This document shows, in pieces, positions 1 through 10,051 of a stretch of DNA of 64,000 nucleotides (position 1 is its first letter; each line of letters opens with the position of its first letter). The position numbers were made by a program, and so were the translations under genes. The stretch is from NCBI GenBank assembly GCA_025890175.1, contig JANPYM010000003.1, positions 882,644 through 946,643 on the forward strand, read 5' to 3'. The stretch comes from Ciborinia camelliae (lineage: Eukaryota > Ascomycota > Leotiomycetes > Helotiales > Sclerotiniaceae). The notes under the pieces were generated by a model. That model saw only the letters and a program-made list of their open reading frames with translations, ran no database searches and was not told the DNA's origin.

Positions 1-386
1 TATGTATGTGTAGGGTACACTGTAGTATGCATATGTATGCAGCAAAATTTGCCACGGGCAAGGCTGAGACTTGCATGTACCTCACTCATACCTCACTCAT
101 ACCTCATACTGTATGTACCTCATCATACTGCACCTCGTGTACGGGATTTGATACTGTATATTCCCCACTCAAGGCTGACATACATGTAATTCAGATTTGG
201 AATTTATTTCACCTGTAGTATTCATGCTGGATTGAAAGTGCAGAAAGATGGATTTTTTGTTTTTTGACCGTGCAGGTGATATTTTGGGACGTGATCATGA
301 TCGTGCCTTGGATGGCATATGCGGTGATGGGAGCTGAAATTAAGGTAGGTAGTTATTGTTAGTAAGAGACTATGAGGAGACACTTA

Positions 387-582
387 GGCAACCGGGCAAT
401 GATGGTCTTGACTGATGAACAAGAAATCGAGTCTAAAGCCCGACGCTTTATGTCCGACGCGTGTTAGACGAGTTGATGGTGAGGCAACCGGGCAGTGATG
501 GTCTTGACTGACGAAGAAGAAATCGAGTCTAAAGCCCGACGCTTTATATCCGACGCGTGTTAGACGAGTTGATTTGATGGTG
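387..582. repeat. 96-bp tandem duplication (2 copies)
   Basis: Copy 1 starts at 387 and copy 2 at 483, both with GGCAACCGGGCA. They differ by a few substitutions and a 5-bp insertion near the end of copy 2. The unit carries the internal echo CCCGACGC / TCCGACGC. No gene overlaps it. Confidence 0.9.
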
Positions 583-1860
583 AGGCATTCGAGGCATGCA
601 TTCAGGGAGGTAGGTAGCGAAAGATAAACTCGGAGTGTCCGTAGATATTAAAAGGGTTTTATGTTGCGACGGGTGGGACGAAATAGATGAAGTTTGGGGC
701 TTCATTTTGTAATCGTGCATGATAGCCTCACGTTTTTCGACTTCGAGCGACGGGTGGTGGTGGTGCTGCATGCATGAGAAACCGCATAATTCGATGGTAA
801 TGTGATGAGTGCGGGTGGAGGGGACGGGTAAGGGGGTAGGTGGTTGATAGTGCTCTTATACGATGCGCCTTGGTTCGGAGAGTATTAAGGCTTGAAGTTG
901 TGCTATCCCAGGCTGCGGTTTGTTTGATTCATTGATTGTTGAGTTGGCCATGCAACGAGGATCTACACATTGTGTAACTCGACTCTTGTCCTCATTAGGA
1001 AGGTAGTAGTAGTGGAAGTTAACCCATTGCCCAACGGTAATGTGACGATTGATAGCCAACGATGTCTGAAAGTAGCTTTTACTCCGAAGCCAAAAAGACT
1101 GATATAGTCTCGGAGCTCGGAAGTCCAAAGCCTGCAACATAGTTTTGCGCTAGGAGATTTATTATTTTCATCGATTCGTGAATATACTATTATTGATTAA
1201 ATCCAGTTAACAAGGCCTTATACTTGAAACGAATCAACGATAACTGCTATAATAAGAAATATTCAGCTACCTGAACCCCACTCGGCGATTCTAAAAGAGT
1301 AATACTTCTCGACTTGTGGTGAGTGAAACAAATTACCTTTTCGCGAGGAGATCACACATACCTAGGTACGTAGGTATATAAGATGTGGAAATAGATACTA
1401 TTCTGATACCAACACAACAACCAAAGTAGGTGCAGGGGTAGTATCTAATCTCAGCGATGAAAAAAATATAAAAGACACTATTGAAATCTCAAACATGATA
1501 TGCAGTAACCATATCTGCTTACTAAAAGAAAGGGGCTATCTCGGTATTGAGATGAACAGTTAGTTGGTTGAATACACTTGAATACACCTAAGCCACGCCA
1601 ATATTTGCGTCTAGCATTACCTATGGTATGAAGGATACTCCAATGCCCCGTATGGTGGCTGCCACCAAACCCCGGTCGCTTATGTAGATGCCATGCGGGT
1701 GCAGGCTTTCGAGGTAGGTACAGTAAGTAGGACGGACACCTTGGGTGCTGAATTTGAATGCGAATTCTTTTCGCAAGATCGAGTTCGTATCATCGTATTG
1801 AACGGGAATGAATCAACAAATCTGTCGTTTTCCACCAACATTGAACGGGGTCCAAACCTT

Positions 1861-1905
1861 GAGTTTCATTGCATCGAGTTTCATTGCATCGAGTTTCATT
1901 GCATC
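1861..1905. repeat. 15-bp unit repeated three times
   Basis: Three perfect copies of GAGTTTCATTGCATC lie head to tail. The length is a multiple of three, so short frames read through it, but nothing suggests that it is coding. Confidence 0.95.
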
Positions 1906-2724
1906 ATCACAATGCAGTGTTTGGAAAATGCAGCAACAAAGTCGAAAATTGCCGTCGTGCCATCATCGAAATTTGGCTAATATGCTTTTCAGTTGAAGAT
2001 GAATGCATGCATGCCGATGTAACATTTGGAAGCTTCGAAAGCTTCGAACGCTTCTAGAATATTGCGCCACCGTGGTGTGCGGCGGGTAAAAGTTAATAAG
2101 ACGCAATCAGAAGATGGATCTGTTGGCCATCTTACAATATCATTGGTGTATCCAAAGCAACACAAAATGCGTGCGCATATTAGACCCATGCAACAACGTT
2201 GTTTGGTAAGAAGTCGCCGCTGATAGTCGCGTCTCCCAAGAAGGAAGTCGTCCGAAAGGATCTGTAAATTTAACAACCAACCTTCAGTGAGCTGAAACCT
2301 TGAAGCTGCCAGCATCTTTCCTCGTAACTACTAACTACTAACTACTGCACGCAATACCGAGGACAGGGAATTCTCAAACCCTAGTCTCTCCTTAAATTTT
2401 GGCAGGCGAGTACGGGGGTGGGGGATGGGGTTTCTCAACAGTTTTCGTGACGGCTTCCTACCAGTATTGATAGTACTTCTCCTTCATTCTACTCACTGGA
2501 GAAATCTTCACATCTCGACCCCACAAGAATCCTTGAACCCAGAACTGTTCTCATCCCCTATCTCCTATGTTTAACTTGGGCTGCTTCGAAATAGGTTGTT
2601 CTAAGATCCAGTATGCCTTGTTTGTGCTTACAGATACTCTTTACACATCTCAGGATGGTTTGTATTAGCTCTTGTAAATAATGAGAGGTAGTTATATGTC
2701 CTTGCTACGAGGCTCTAGAGAGGA

Positions 2725-2730
2725 TATAAA
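2725..2730 (+). promoter_or_regulatory. candidate TATA box for the gene at 2900
   Basis: TATAAA lies about 170 bases upstream of the ATG at 2900. It is followed by a pyrimidine-rich stretch with several possible start sites. Support is positional only. Confidence 0.35.
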
Positions 2731-2899
2731 TTCTGATCGTTTCCCACTCGATCCAAGTACTCTTACCTCCCATCCACACTCAATCCCCGCGCAGCACCTC
2801 AACAAGTCGACTCTTTTCAGTTTTGCCTTCATCAAATTATATCGCGTGTTTTAAACGTATAATAAGCACTATCAAGCCTTCCGCCTTCCATACAGTACA

Positions 2900-3301
2900 A
2901 TGGCTCACTCCAACGCCTGGTCTACCGAAACCAACCCTCCATCTGTCAAGAGGTTGGCACCCTCCAATCAGTCACACCCAATTCAAGAGAAGTACTCACT
3001 AACATATATGTTATCTCACATCAGTTCTCGTTCCAAGTCTTCTTCCAAAGACAAAGGAAAATCGCACTCGAAAACGAAATCCACCTCGCCTAATCATCAC
3101 ACTGAAGATACTCCATCTTCGCAACCCACCGAGGAGCAAGATTATTCGTCTGAGCGAGCATCAGAGTATGTTGCCGACCCTATCAATCCCAACCCTGGGT
3201 ACGAATATTGGTCAGCAGAGGAAAACGTGAATGCGCACAGAGCCGACATGAGGTTGTATCTTGAAAGCTACGATGCAACTTGGAGCCATGCCTCGCAATA
3301 A
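2900..3301 (+). CDS. small hydrophilic hypothetical protein (133 aa)
   Basis: A single-exon frame encodes 133 residues and starts in good context (GTACAATGGCT). I do not recognise a family. Residues about 42-80 are a low-complexity, probably disordered stretch rich in Ser, Lys, Thr and His. The C-terminal third (about 83-130) is more regular and aromatic, with a PNPGYEYWSAEENVNAHRAD segment. There is no signal peptide or membrane segment. A TATA-like box and a pyrimidine-rich leader upstream support transcription. It could be a lineage-restricted protein. A chance frame is possible but less likely, because the composition and start context look genic. Confidence 0.5.
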   Translation: MAHSNAWSTETNPPSVKRLAPSNQSHPIQEKYSLTYMLSHISSRSKSSSKDKGKSHSKTKSTSPNHHTEDTPSSQPTEEQDYSSERASEYVADPINPNPGYEYWSAEENVNAHRADMRLYLESYDATWSHASQ

Positions 3302-4617
3302 AATTAGGCATGACATTGATACTCGGACGCGGGGAAGAGGCGCAAACCGTTGAAACGAGTGTGTTGTTCCTGTTATCACCCCAGAAAACATAAACGTCGC
3401 TAACAAATTTAGAAGAAGGGCCGAATTGTCAGCCTAGGTGCCGAGGTATTGATTGGTCACTGGTTCTGGTAGTTAGCCTTCGGTTAGCGTATGACGGACA
3501 TAACGAATGACATAATACCTACCATCTCACTTCACTTCAATCCACATGGCTGCCATGTTTTTTCTCGTGGTTGCAGAAGATCATCGGGCACGACCACGAC
3601 TTGTACGACGACACCACGTTTTACCCCTTCATTACCCCTTCATTAAACAATACGAATACCACACACACGAAACCCCTAGTCGAGAAAATATTCAACAAAT
3701 CATGGCCTTTAAACTATTCAACACGTCAATTATGCATATCGCTATGGTTAACACTGAGGCTGAATACACTCCGAGGAACAGGGGATGGCCACGTTTTTCG
3801 TCTCCATGAATCCGGGCCTGCTGCCTCTCAGCCGACACGAACTTCCACAAGGAAAACAATGAGTGCCTAGTATGATCGTCCCCGCGCGTTCCTCGGATTT
3901 CACAACATTGCCCTTTCGCCCCAAGGCGAGCGCTTGTAGTGTTATTTTCGGATAGCAAAGCCCCGGTCGACCTGCATGATCATAGGTAGCTTTGTTCATA
4001 AGCTCACCATGCACGCCCAATGCAATGCAATGCAATTAATCATCCTCGTCATGCTTAATAATATTGATCATGTTTGACAACTGCGCAGTCAGTCCGGAGG
4101 CTATATCAAAAACTCATTGGACATACAGGAAACGAAACAATAGTCGCTTGACACTGCTTCTGCGGCTGAAATGCATATGAAAATAGATTCAACCAAAGTT
4201 GTTGCCTGATGAGCCAACAATCGCAAGGCATTCGGTGTACATTTTTACTTTCGATGATGACACTTTGTTTCCATCGCCATTCCCTCCAGAGCATCTTGGT
4301 CGAAAATTGAAGGAGGTCGATAGGAGTGGCCGTGATGCTGATGTCGGTTCAGGGCAAGTTCTATTATGAAGATATGGATACTATGACGAAGAATGAAAGC
4401 TTTCCTATTATTGTGAGAATAAGATTGAGTAAGACGGCGTTGAGATGAACGGAGAGAAAGCGGAGAAGTTGCCAGCGGTGAAGAAGCAATTGTACATTAT
4501 CATTGAAGATTATAAGAATATATTTAAACGTTTCCCATGCCTAATGTAGGCTGTTCGTTCTAACCCGTACTCCAACGCTAATAACGATTCAAAAAAGATA
4601 AAAAGGCGACCGATGTA
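3302..4617. other. intergenic, no supported gene
   Basis: Overlapping short frames on both strands at about 3,546-4,035 show no recognisable domain and no splice structure that extends them. A 9-base ATGCAATGCA-type repeat occurs near 4,018-4,036. The right end is the 3' flank of the minus-strand gene at 4,618. Confidence 0.5.
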
Positions 4618-5910
4618 TCAGCGCATCCTGGGTATATTAAGCTCATAAGGTAATGACCCGCCTGTCTGGACTCTGCTCAACTTGATCACACTTGTTTGAC
4701 TTGTAGACCTCGTACTAGAACTTGAGCTACTGCTAGTATACAAGCCCCTGCTCTGGCTTCGTGATCCGTATAGTTCAGGCCTTTTGCTCTGGGGAGTAAC
4801 AGGAGTTATGCCAGCACGAGATCGACTTGGGGTTGTGTAATCCGTGCCGGGTCTGTGATAAAGTGCTGTCTGAATGGTCCCTTCACTGCCGCTGCGGATA
4901 CTGATACTTCGCACGGACGATGCAAGAGAGCTACTTTTTGGAGTGACAGGAGTGGAACTAGATGAAGCGTCACCGTCAATATCGCCCTCTTGATCATCGA
5001 TAGCAAGACTCATGATTATCGCGGGACTAAGTGGTTCCATGCTGCGAAGAAGTTCTGCAAATTGTTTCATTAGGTCGCGAAACTCGACTTCGCTGATGGC
5101 GTTCGAGGAAAATCGAGCGTATTCGTAGGCTGAAAGGAAAGATATAGCGATGGAGGGATCACTGATGATGCCAATCCCAGACAAATGACTGATATAATCG
5201 CGCAAACCCATAGCGACAGGTCGTTGAAGAATATCGACTGCTCGGAGATCAGGCATAGGCTGTTGGGATGTCGATTGTGGACCAGGGGGCGCTAGAGAAA
5301 CGGCTTTTGCTTCGATCAAATGAGGTAGTTCGAGAATTACAGTGACGTACTGTAGATTTGGTAGATCCAGAGAGGTTGGAGAACACCATCCGTTGTGTGA
5401 AATTTGACCCCAGACGGGTTCTTTTGGTGGCATAACAATTGTAGCATCATGCGACCTGTTCTCGTCCTCTTCTTGCCCCGACCGGCTATTCCCAGTAACC
5501 ATTGTCGCTGCATCATGTGTATCTTGCGTTTGTACTCCTGTAGTCGCATGCTGCTCAATTCGTGGTCGTGAATCCCATGCTATCGCAGCACTTCGCGCCA
5601 GGCTCGCCTCAATCATCTTTCGAACCTTCTTGTTGACATCGCCCTTTTCCACAGGTATCCATGGTTTTGGTATCGCTCTTATAACTTGGCGATCTATGTA
5701 AAGTCTCGTGGCCAAAAGAACCACCCAAAACAAAAGGGTAGTCCCATAGCAGCCTACGATCGCAAAGATGTAGTATGTTTGGCGGTTTTTTTTGGCTTGG
5801 AGACCTGTATCGACAGGGGTAACCAAGAGTAGACCTGCTAATACAATGTAGAGGATAAAAAAAGTCGAACCGTAGGTTAGGCTACCCAGCGTCAAAGTAC
5901 CAAACTTCAT
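4618..5910 (-). CDS. DLT1: Dlt1-like (defect at low temperature) two-TM membrane protein
   Basis: One uninterrupted exon encodes 430 residues. Two hydrophobic segments (about 15-33 and 46-70) are separated by a short polar loop containing KKNRQTYYI. A conserved cytosolic-looking stretch follows (about 78-115, including PKPWIPVEKGDV and IEASLARSAAIAWDSRPR). The C-terminal half is long, Ser/Thr/Arg-rich and probably disordered, with SRSQSRG and poly-Ser tracts. Arrangement and the post-TM motif match the fungal Dlt1 family as I remember it; yeast Dlt1 is needed for growth at low temperature and its biochemistry is unknown. The start follows GCCGACATG and leaves the first membrane segment at the N-terminus. 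The assignment rests on pattern recognition. The alternative is an unrelated fungal two-TM protein. Confidence 0.75.
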   Translation of the reverse strand: MKFGTLTLGSLTYGSTFFILYIVLAGLLLVTPVDTGLQAKKNRQTYYIFAIVGCYGTTLLFWVVLLATRLYIDRQVIRAIPKPWIPVEKGDVNKKVRKMIEASLARSAAIAWDSRPRIEQHATTGVQTQDTHDAATMVTGNSRSGQEEDENRSHDATIVMPPKEPVWGQISHNGWCSPTSLDLPNLQYVTVILELPHLIEAKAVSLAPPGPQSTSQQPMPDLRAVDILQRPVAMGLRDYISHLSGIGIISDPSIAISFLSAYEYARFSSNAISEVEFRDLMKQFAELLRSMEPLSPAIIMSLAIDDQEGDIDGDASSSSTPVTPKSSSLASSVRSISIRSGSEGTIQTALYHRPGTDYTTPSRSRAGITPVTPQSKRPELYGSRSQSRGLYTSSSSSSSTRSTSQTSVIKLSRVQTGGSLPYELNIPRMR

Positions 5911-7202
5911 GTCGGCGACATTGTCTGCTCAAGCACTAAAGCTTCCTGCAGGGTCTCAATGAGGGTCTTATCCACTATGTGTGTAAAGCAATCATAGGTT
6001 ATATAGTAATCGGATACAGCTGCAGTAATGAAGGCTCTCCTCTGAAATGAAAAAAATGGGAGAGCGATTATAATATGATATAATAACGAAGAGTGTAGGT
6101 GGTTTGTTGTTGAAATTTGATACAAAGTATTTTTTGAGATGAAGATGAAGATGAAGTTGAATGATGGTTTGAAATGATAGCCGGTACTAGCTACTAGGTA
6201 GGTACTATTAGAGTCTCGGTGGGTAGGTGGATAGGTAGCTAGCCCTGGGAGGTACTAGTAACTTAGGTACGAAATTGCGATGAAAGGGTTAAGTGAAAGG
6301 AAAGTGGGCCCTGAAAGACAAGCTCATTAGCCTTAAAGCAGGTACAGGTAGCCTGAACAGTAGTACATGCCAATAATAATACCTAATGGAAGGTTCGGTG
6401 GAAGGTTCGGTACACGGTACAGTTATCTGGCCTGATGGTAGGTAGGTATGGACTGTTCCCACCTGGATATCTAGTACCTATAGGTACGGGTTGGTTCTAT
6501 GTATAAGAATAAATATAAATATCCCCAGAATACTCGAGTAATGATTGATTTGGGGGGAACTGGGGGATTGGGGGGGTAGGTATTTCCCATATAGGTCCTG
6601 TACTGCTGATCCTGTCTAGACTCCACCTGCAAGCTCTACGGAGTACATGTCATTGAAGTATGCCTAGGTAAGATTACATAATACTTTTCACCTTACTCTG
6701 AATATTGTCTTTTTTTTACCAGTTTCACCTAGGTAGCAGCCGCTTCACCTCAAATCTATGCACGCGCTTAGAAGTCTTTTCTAAGCTTTCTTTCCTTTCC
6801 AAGGTTACACGTGCCTAGAAGTATTGGTTGCCATTTATCAATTCACCAATAATAAACCTCGGCTTCACCAGGTTTTCCTGGCAGCGAGAGGAATTGAACG
6901 CGTGCACAAAGATTCCATGCCTGTATTCAAAGTTGCATTTGGGTGGTGGGAGATAACAGATCCTTGCTTCATACTTCATTCGTCGTTGCATCCAAAGCCT
7001 GCGCACAAGACTGGATGGGATTGGTTAGATTGCAGTTACCTAGGTAGGTAGTAACATCACTCTCACGGGATCATGGGAGGTCTTCAAATTATTAGTCGTG
7101 GGATACCATACAGGCATCCTATCCTATATAACGTCCTTTGGACTCTACTCAAATTGATCATTCAACCTTTTTGCAAGTTTACCTTCCATCATTTTCAGCA
7201 AT
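5911..7202. other. divergent intergenic region between DLT1-like and MFS genes
   Basis: This 1.3 kb is upstream of both flanking genes. It is dense in TAGGTAGGT/GGTACC-type microsatellite fragments (for example 6,196-6,260 and 6,420-6,490) and a G-run near 6,551-6,576. Short frames at 6,815-7,051 have no support. Leader and promoter elements for both genes must lie here, but no specific site can be named with confidence. Confidence 0.5.
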
Positions 7203-9341
7203 ATGGCGACCGACTCTACTCAATCTCCAAAGGATATGGGGGATATTGCCTTGGAGGGCCAGGATAATAGTCTGTATCACTCATCTGTTGGTGAAGGCGA
7301 GGATATCCTCGCTCTCCAAGACATTGATCAAGCTCTGAATGCGAAGATGCACATCGTCAATAATGTGAGAACTATCCCTACAAGCAAAGTCTCGCTCCTA
7401 CCATCAACTGATCCCCCCTAAGTGCTCAACATGATGAGACATTGCGGCCTTCACACGGTTGGATGTCACGCAATCAATTGTTTTATGAGCTTGGGGGAGA
7501 GGGGGGCAATTTGTCTAGAAGGATATGATATCTTCTCCTCGAATTCAAGTTCCCAATCTTACACTGACGAATTTCGCATAGGCTATTGATGAAATTGGTT
7601 GGACAATCTACCATTGGAAGGTATAAATAAGTTGCAAATACTATGGACTGACAATTTGCTGATTGTATATATCAAGTTGTTTGTGCTTAACGGGTTCGGG
7701 TCAGTAGCCGCGATAGCTTAAGACAGTTTTGATCTCTCAGGTAATGAAAGACTGTTTCAGGGAGGCTAACTAATATTCAGTTATGCAGTCGATTCTATGC
7801 TCTTACTATTGCAATCCATTATTGCTGGGCAAGCAGCCTATGAATTCAATCCCGCCTACTCCCGTGCACTTACGATCGCTGTGTATGTTGGCATGCTTAT
7901 AGGAGCTTTATTTTGGGGCCTGACTGCAGATATAATCGGTCGACGGTTTGCTTTCAATATATCGCTATTCATCTGTGCAATAGCGTGTATCGTATCAGGA
8001 GCATCACCCTCATGGAACGCTCTGGCATTCTTTATTGCTTTGGTAGGATTCGGTGGCGGAGGAAATCTTATTCTTGATACCACCGTTTTCCTGGAATATC
8101 TTCCTAGCAACAAGCAATGGGTATTGAGTATGTGATTTGCATACGACAGTTGACGGTTCCGCAAGCTGATTTTATCTAGCATGGCTCGCCGCATGGTGGG
8201 GCTTAGGTCAGGCTGTGGCAGGTTTTCTAGCTTGGGGTTTTATGTGTATTTGACAGATCCAGCCCCAGACCGATTCCAGAATCTCACTGACTCTTACCAC
8301 AGCTCCAGCAAGATGGAATTGCTTGGCGGATGCGACCTGTACCTATGAAAACAATAAGGGATGGAGATACCTTATGTATACCTCCGGAGCCTTGGTTTTG
8401 GCAATGGGCGTTGCCCGAATTACAGTCGTTCGGCTCAAAGAAACGCCCAAGTTTCTCCTCGGGGAAGGGAAAGATGCCCAAATCGTTGATGGGTTTCAGA
8501 CGATGGCTTTGAAATACAATCGCCCATGTTCGATAACTATTGAAATGCTTGAAAGTTGTGGCACTGTTAGATCTGCACATGGAAGCAGTAAACTGTCGGT
8601 TTCCGAGCTAACCATTCATTTTAGAGGACTGTTCGCTACCAAAAGCATTGCATTGTCAACAATTCTGATTTGGTTGTCGTGGACACTTATAGGTCTAGCA
8701 TATCCTCTTTTTTACGTATTTTTGTCTTCCTATCTCGCAACTCGTGGTGCAGAATTTGGCAACATCTCAACATATGAGACATGGAGGAATTATGCGTTGG
8801 TAAACATCAGCGGAATTCCTGTTAGTAAATACGTCTTTAACTTTGTTGCATATAATTCTAATAAGTTAGGGCCCTATGCTTGCGGGATACATGGCAAATT
8901 GTAAATTACTGGGTCGCAAATATACGATGGTTATTGGCGCTCTGATCACCAGTAAGTTCTCTACTGTTACTGTTCTCTCTTTTTTACTATCGCCTGTTCA
9001 CTACTGATTCAATCGCAGTGGCGTTCTTCTTTGCCTATACACAGGTTCGATCCGAGCCCCAAAACATAGGGTTCTCTTGTGCGATCGCTTTCTTTTTGAA
9101 CATCTACTACGGGACTCTTTACGCCTACACACCTGAGGTGCTTCCCTCTGCCCATCGAGCAACTGGCAATGGAGTAGCCGTGGCTTGCAATAGAGTAATG
9201 GGGATTCTAAGTGCAGTCATTGCGACTGTGTCCAACACCAGCACACCTGTGCCAATTTATATTTGTGCTGCGCTCTACGCTGTGATGGCTTTAGTTGCGG
9301 CGTTCTTTCCATTCGAGCCTTTCGGGAAAAGAAGCTCTTGA
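7203..9341 (+). CDS. MFS transporter (sugar/SV2-like type), 8 exons
   Basis: Spliced exons 7203-7364, 7582-7620, 7677-7699, 7781-8127, 8180-8245, 8303-8820, 8870-8951 and 9019-9341 give an in-frame 519-residue protein, the usual length of a 12-TM major facilitator. All introns are GT-AG; the 7700-7780 intron carries CTAAC. After a polar N-terminus of about 55 residues comes the signature IDEIGWTIYHWKLFVLNGFG, then membrane segments. The loop 2-3 motif GLTADIIGRRFAF is the classic MFS motif A. Next come GGGGNLILDTTVFLEYLP and WLAAWWGLGQAVAGFLAWGF. Helices 7-12 are in the last three exons (for example FFLNIYYGTLYAYTPEVLP). The protein belongs to the fungal plasma-membrane SV2/sugar-like MFS group; the substrate cannot be read from sequence. 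Tiny exons 2 and 3 (39 and 23 nt) are unusual but keep the family motif intact. Confidence 0.92.
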
Positions 9342-10051
9342 GGGGATAAGAATGGAAATAGGAGAAATTAAACGTCATAGATGGTATACAGAGAGTTATT
9401 TTCTGCGTTTGCGTCAAGAGGGACAATCGATCAGAACAAGAATGTTAGAAGATTGAGAAAGCACGCCCAGGTGATCAAATTGTCTAATAATACCCTAAAC
9501 ATCGACAAAAAAATCGAAATATATTACCTATGATTGCATTGATAGATCCCTACTTATTTTTATTTGTATAACACAAGGCCAAAAAACCATATAACAACAT
9601 ATTTTCGACGCCGATGATGTTGCAACTTATCTCACTTTCAAACTCTCTTGGGAGATTTAACGTTTGTATATTTTAGCTTCATTTTACGTTATTTACGTAG
9701 GAATTCGTAAATTCATAAATAGAACCAATTAGAGCGAGGGGAACGTTAATCTTTCGGTGATCGTACGGGTGCCCCACATGGCTCTAATTGGCCGGCTTAT
9801 ATATTTTATGATTATGTAATCACCTAAGGATCTGAGAATGACCTTACTTTGGTCCGATCCGATCACGTGATCTATTAGCTCATGTCACTTCGGGCTACCT
9901 GAGACTCAAGAACGTAGCGAAGCTTCAGTGTCCCTGCCGCCTCCAATAATTACAACCTCAAAATAAATCCTACGTAACCGCCCCAACTTGCTTGTGAAGC
10001 TTTATTGAATAGCCAGAAGAGAATTCAGGGATTATTCCCAAGCTTCTCATC
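9342..10051. other. intergenic: 3' flank of MFS gene and promoter of V-ATPase a subunit
   Basis: The first 350 bases are A/T-rich and act as 3' flank. The remainder is the presumed promoter and leader of the V-ATPase gene, with a 12-bp E-box palindrome at 9861-9872 listed separately. No frame of interest. Confidence 0.5.
9861..9872. promoter_or_regulatory. 12-bp palindrome GATCACGTGATC upstream of the V-ATPase a gene
   Basis: A perfect palindrome centred on CACGTG lies about 180-190 bases before the V-ATPase subunit a start. CACGTG is the binding core of bHLH regulators. Function here is inferred from position and symmetry. Confidence 0.45.

Larger units (their letters stand above)
1..2899. 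other. gene-poor left edge, no supported gene
   Basis: No open frame here looks like a gene. The longest candidates (about 95-108 codons) have no recognisable motif, poor start context and overlap each other on opposite strands. The stretch holds a 96-bp tandem duplication near 387-582, a 15-bp triplicate at 1861-1905, short CATACCTCA-type repeats near 80-120 and A/T-rich spacer. The last 200 bases are probably the promoter and leader of the gene at 2900. Confidence 0.6.

Noticed and set aside
1989..2315. 108-codon minus-strand frame
   Set aside because: Composition is not gene-like, the frame runs through a short repeat (GAAGCTTCGAA), and no family is recognisable.
3546..4035. Overlapping 87-99 codon frames on both strands
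   Set aside because: They overlap each other, lack motifs and cannot be extended by credible splice sites.
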